From Chloroflexota bacterium (GTDB lineage: Bacteria; Chloroflexota; Dehalococcoidia; UBA2979): a DNA stretch of 52,832 nt. The position numbers and the translations under genes were made by a program. Below the pieces are notes generated by a model. The model was not told the DNA's origin, did no database searches, and worked only from the letters and a program-made list of their open reading frames with translations. Positions 52,409 to 52,832 of the stretch are shown piece by piece; the stretch's first letter is position 1; each line of letters starts with the position of its first letter. Location: positions 1 through 52,832 of the forward strand of contig QWJG01000006.1 of assembly GCA_009391845.1 (NCBI GenBank), written 5' to 3'.

Positions 52409-52832
52409 GCGGGGTCCTCGATGTCGATTTGCTCTTCTTCGATGGTGCCGCCGGTGCGGATGTGGAAGGCGCGAACGTGGGGCGGGTCGTACTTGAGGGA
52501 GATGAGGATGTAGTAGGTGTCGGGGTACATGGGGTCGCGGTCCACTTCGCCGGGGGGGAAGAAGGCCTGGCGAATGTCAGTGGGGGATGGGTAGGCCTCG
52601 GAGGCGACGTGGGAGTGGTAGATGGCGAAGAGGGTCTCGCCACTGGCCTCGCGGGCGTTTTCGAGTTTGAGCATCGAGAGCGGGTCCATGGAATAGCGGT
52701 AGGGACTGGCCTCGACGTTCTTGACGGGGTGGGCGGTGACGGCTTCGCCGTCGCGGCCGTCGAGCTGGCCACAGGCTTCGTTGGGGAGGTCCTGGCGAGC
52801 GTGGGCGATCATTTCGTCGATGAGGGGGCGGG
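52405..52832 (-). CDS. JAMM/MPN+ metallopeptidase, 5' end outside window
   Basis: At least 142 codons are present; the frame is open to the right window edge, so the start is missing. The JAMM signature is complete: Glu in NEACGQLDG and HSH...S..D in YHSHVASEAYPSPTD. Prokaryotic Mec-type JAMM proteases release residues after a C-terminal Gly-Gly in ubiquitin-like sulfur carriers. Its stop overlaps the thioesterase ATG. It could process the MoaD-MoaE fusion encoded at 26.5 kb, which is only an idea from function. Confidence 0.9.
   Translation of the reverse strand, partial: RPLIDEMIAHARQDLPNEACGQLDGRDGEAVTAHPVKNVEASPYRYSMDPLSMLKLENAREASGETLFAIYHSHVASEAYPSPTDIRQAFFPPGEVDRDPMYPDTYYILISLKYDPPHVRAFHIRTGGTIEEEQIDIEDPA

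Overview
High-GC bacterial chromosome segment carrying almost only core genes, nearly all on the minus strand. Likely phylum is Chloroflexota. This is inferred from a str-S10-spc block with low-complexity ribosomal protein tails, a split b6/IV-type quinol:cytochrome c complex, and a DnaD/DnaC-type helicase-loading cassette next to rplI-dnaB. A placement below phylum level is not supported by what can be read here.

Layout, left to right. 0-11.75 kb: a ribosomal block read leftwards from a TTGACA/TAGACT promoter (rpsL, rpsG, fusA, rpsJ, rplCDWB, rpsS, rplV, rpsC, rplP, rpmC, rpsQ, rplNXE, rpsH, rplF, rplR, rpsE), with no tuf and no rpsN inside it. 11.8-18.5 kb: a PIG-L deacetylase and an MshA-like glycosyltransferase, then a PpiC foldase-hom-coiled coil-thrC operon. 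18.6-22.9 kb: rpsF-ssb-rpsR with a structured leader, glyA, and an orphan protein. 22.9-27.2 kb: comF, then on the plus strand two tandem MFS exporters and a fused MoaD-MoaE. 27.2-31.9 kb: rplI-dnaB-dnaD-like-double AAA+ loader, read from a promoter whose spacer holds a LexA-type palindrome. 32-39.1 kb: rpsU, yqeY, pgpH, purQ, purL, CYTH, and a small ORF interrupted by TGA. 39.2-43.4 kb: a b/Rieske/c respiratory complex with a tiny membrane peptide at its head and two rubredoxin-like micro-genes at its tail. 43.4-52.8 kb: GT2 glycosyltransferase, purF-purM-purH, a CoA-binding protein, a membrane protein, Trm112-like, folK-folP, a thioesterase and a JAMM peptidase cut by the window edge.

Functionally the window combines translation, replication restart/loading, de novo purine synthesis (purF, purM, purL, purQ, purH, glyA for one-carbon units), folate synthesis, threonine synthesis and respiration. 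No mobile element, phage, CRISPR array, rRNA or tRNA gene was recognised. The most unusual points are the double AAA+ loader, the LexA-like box in the promoter of the replication cassette, the TGA-split small gene, several small genes under 50 codons, structured leaders before rpsF, rplI and rpsU, and an abrupt change of G/C strand bias inside the cytochrome subunit IV-like gene near 41.65 kb.
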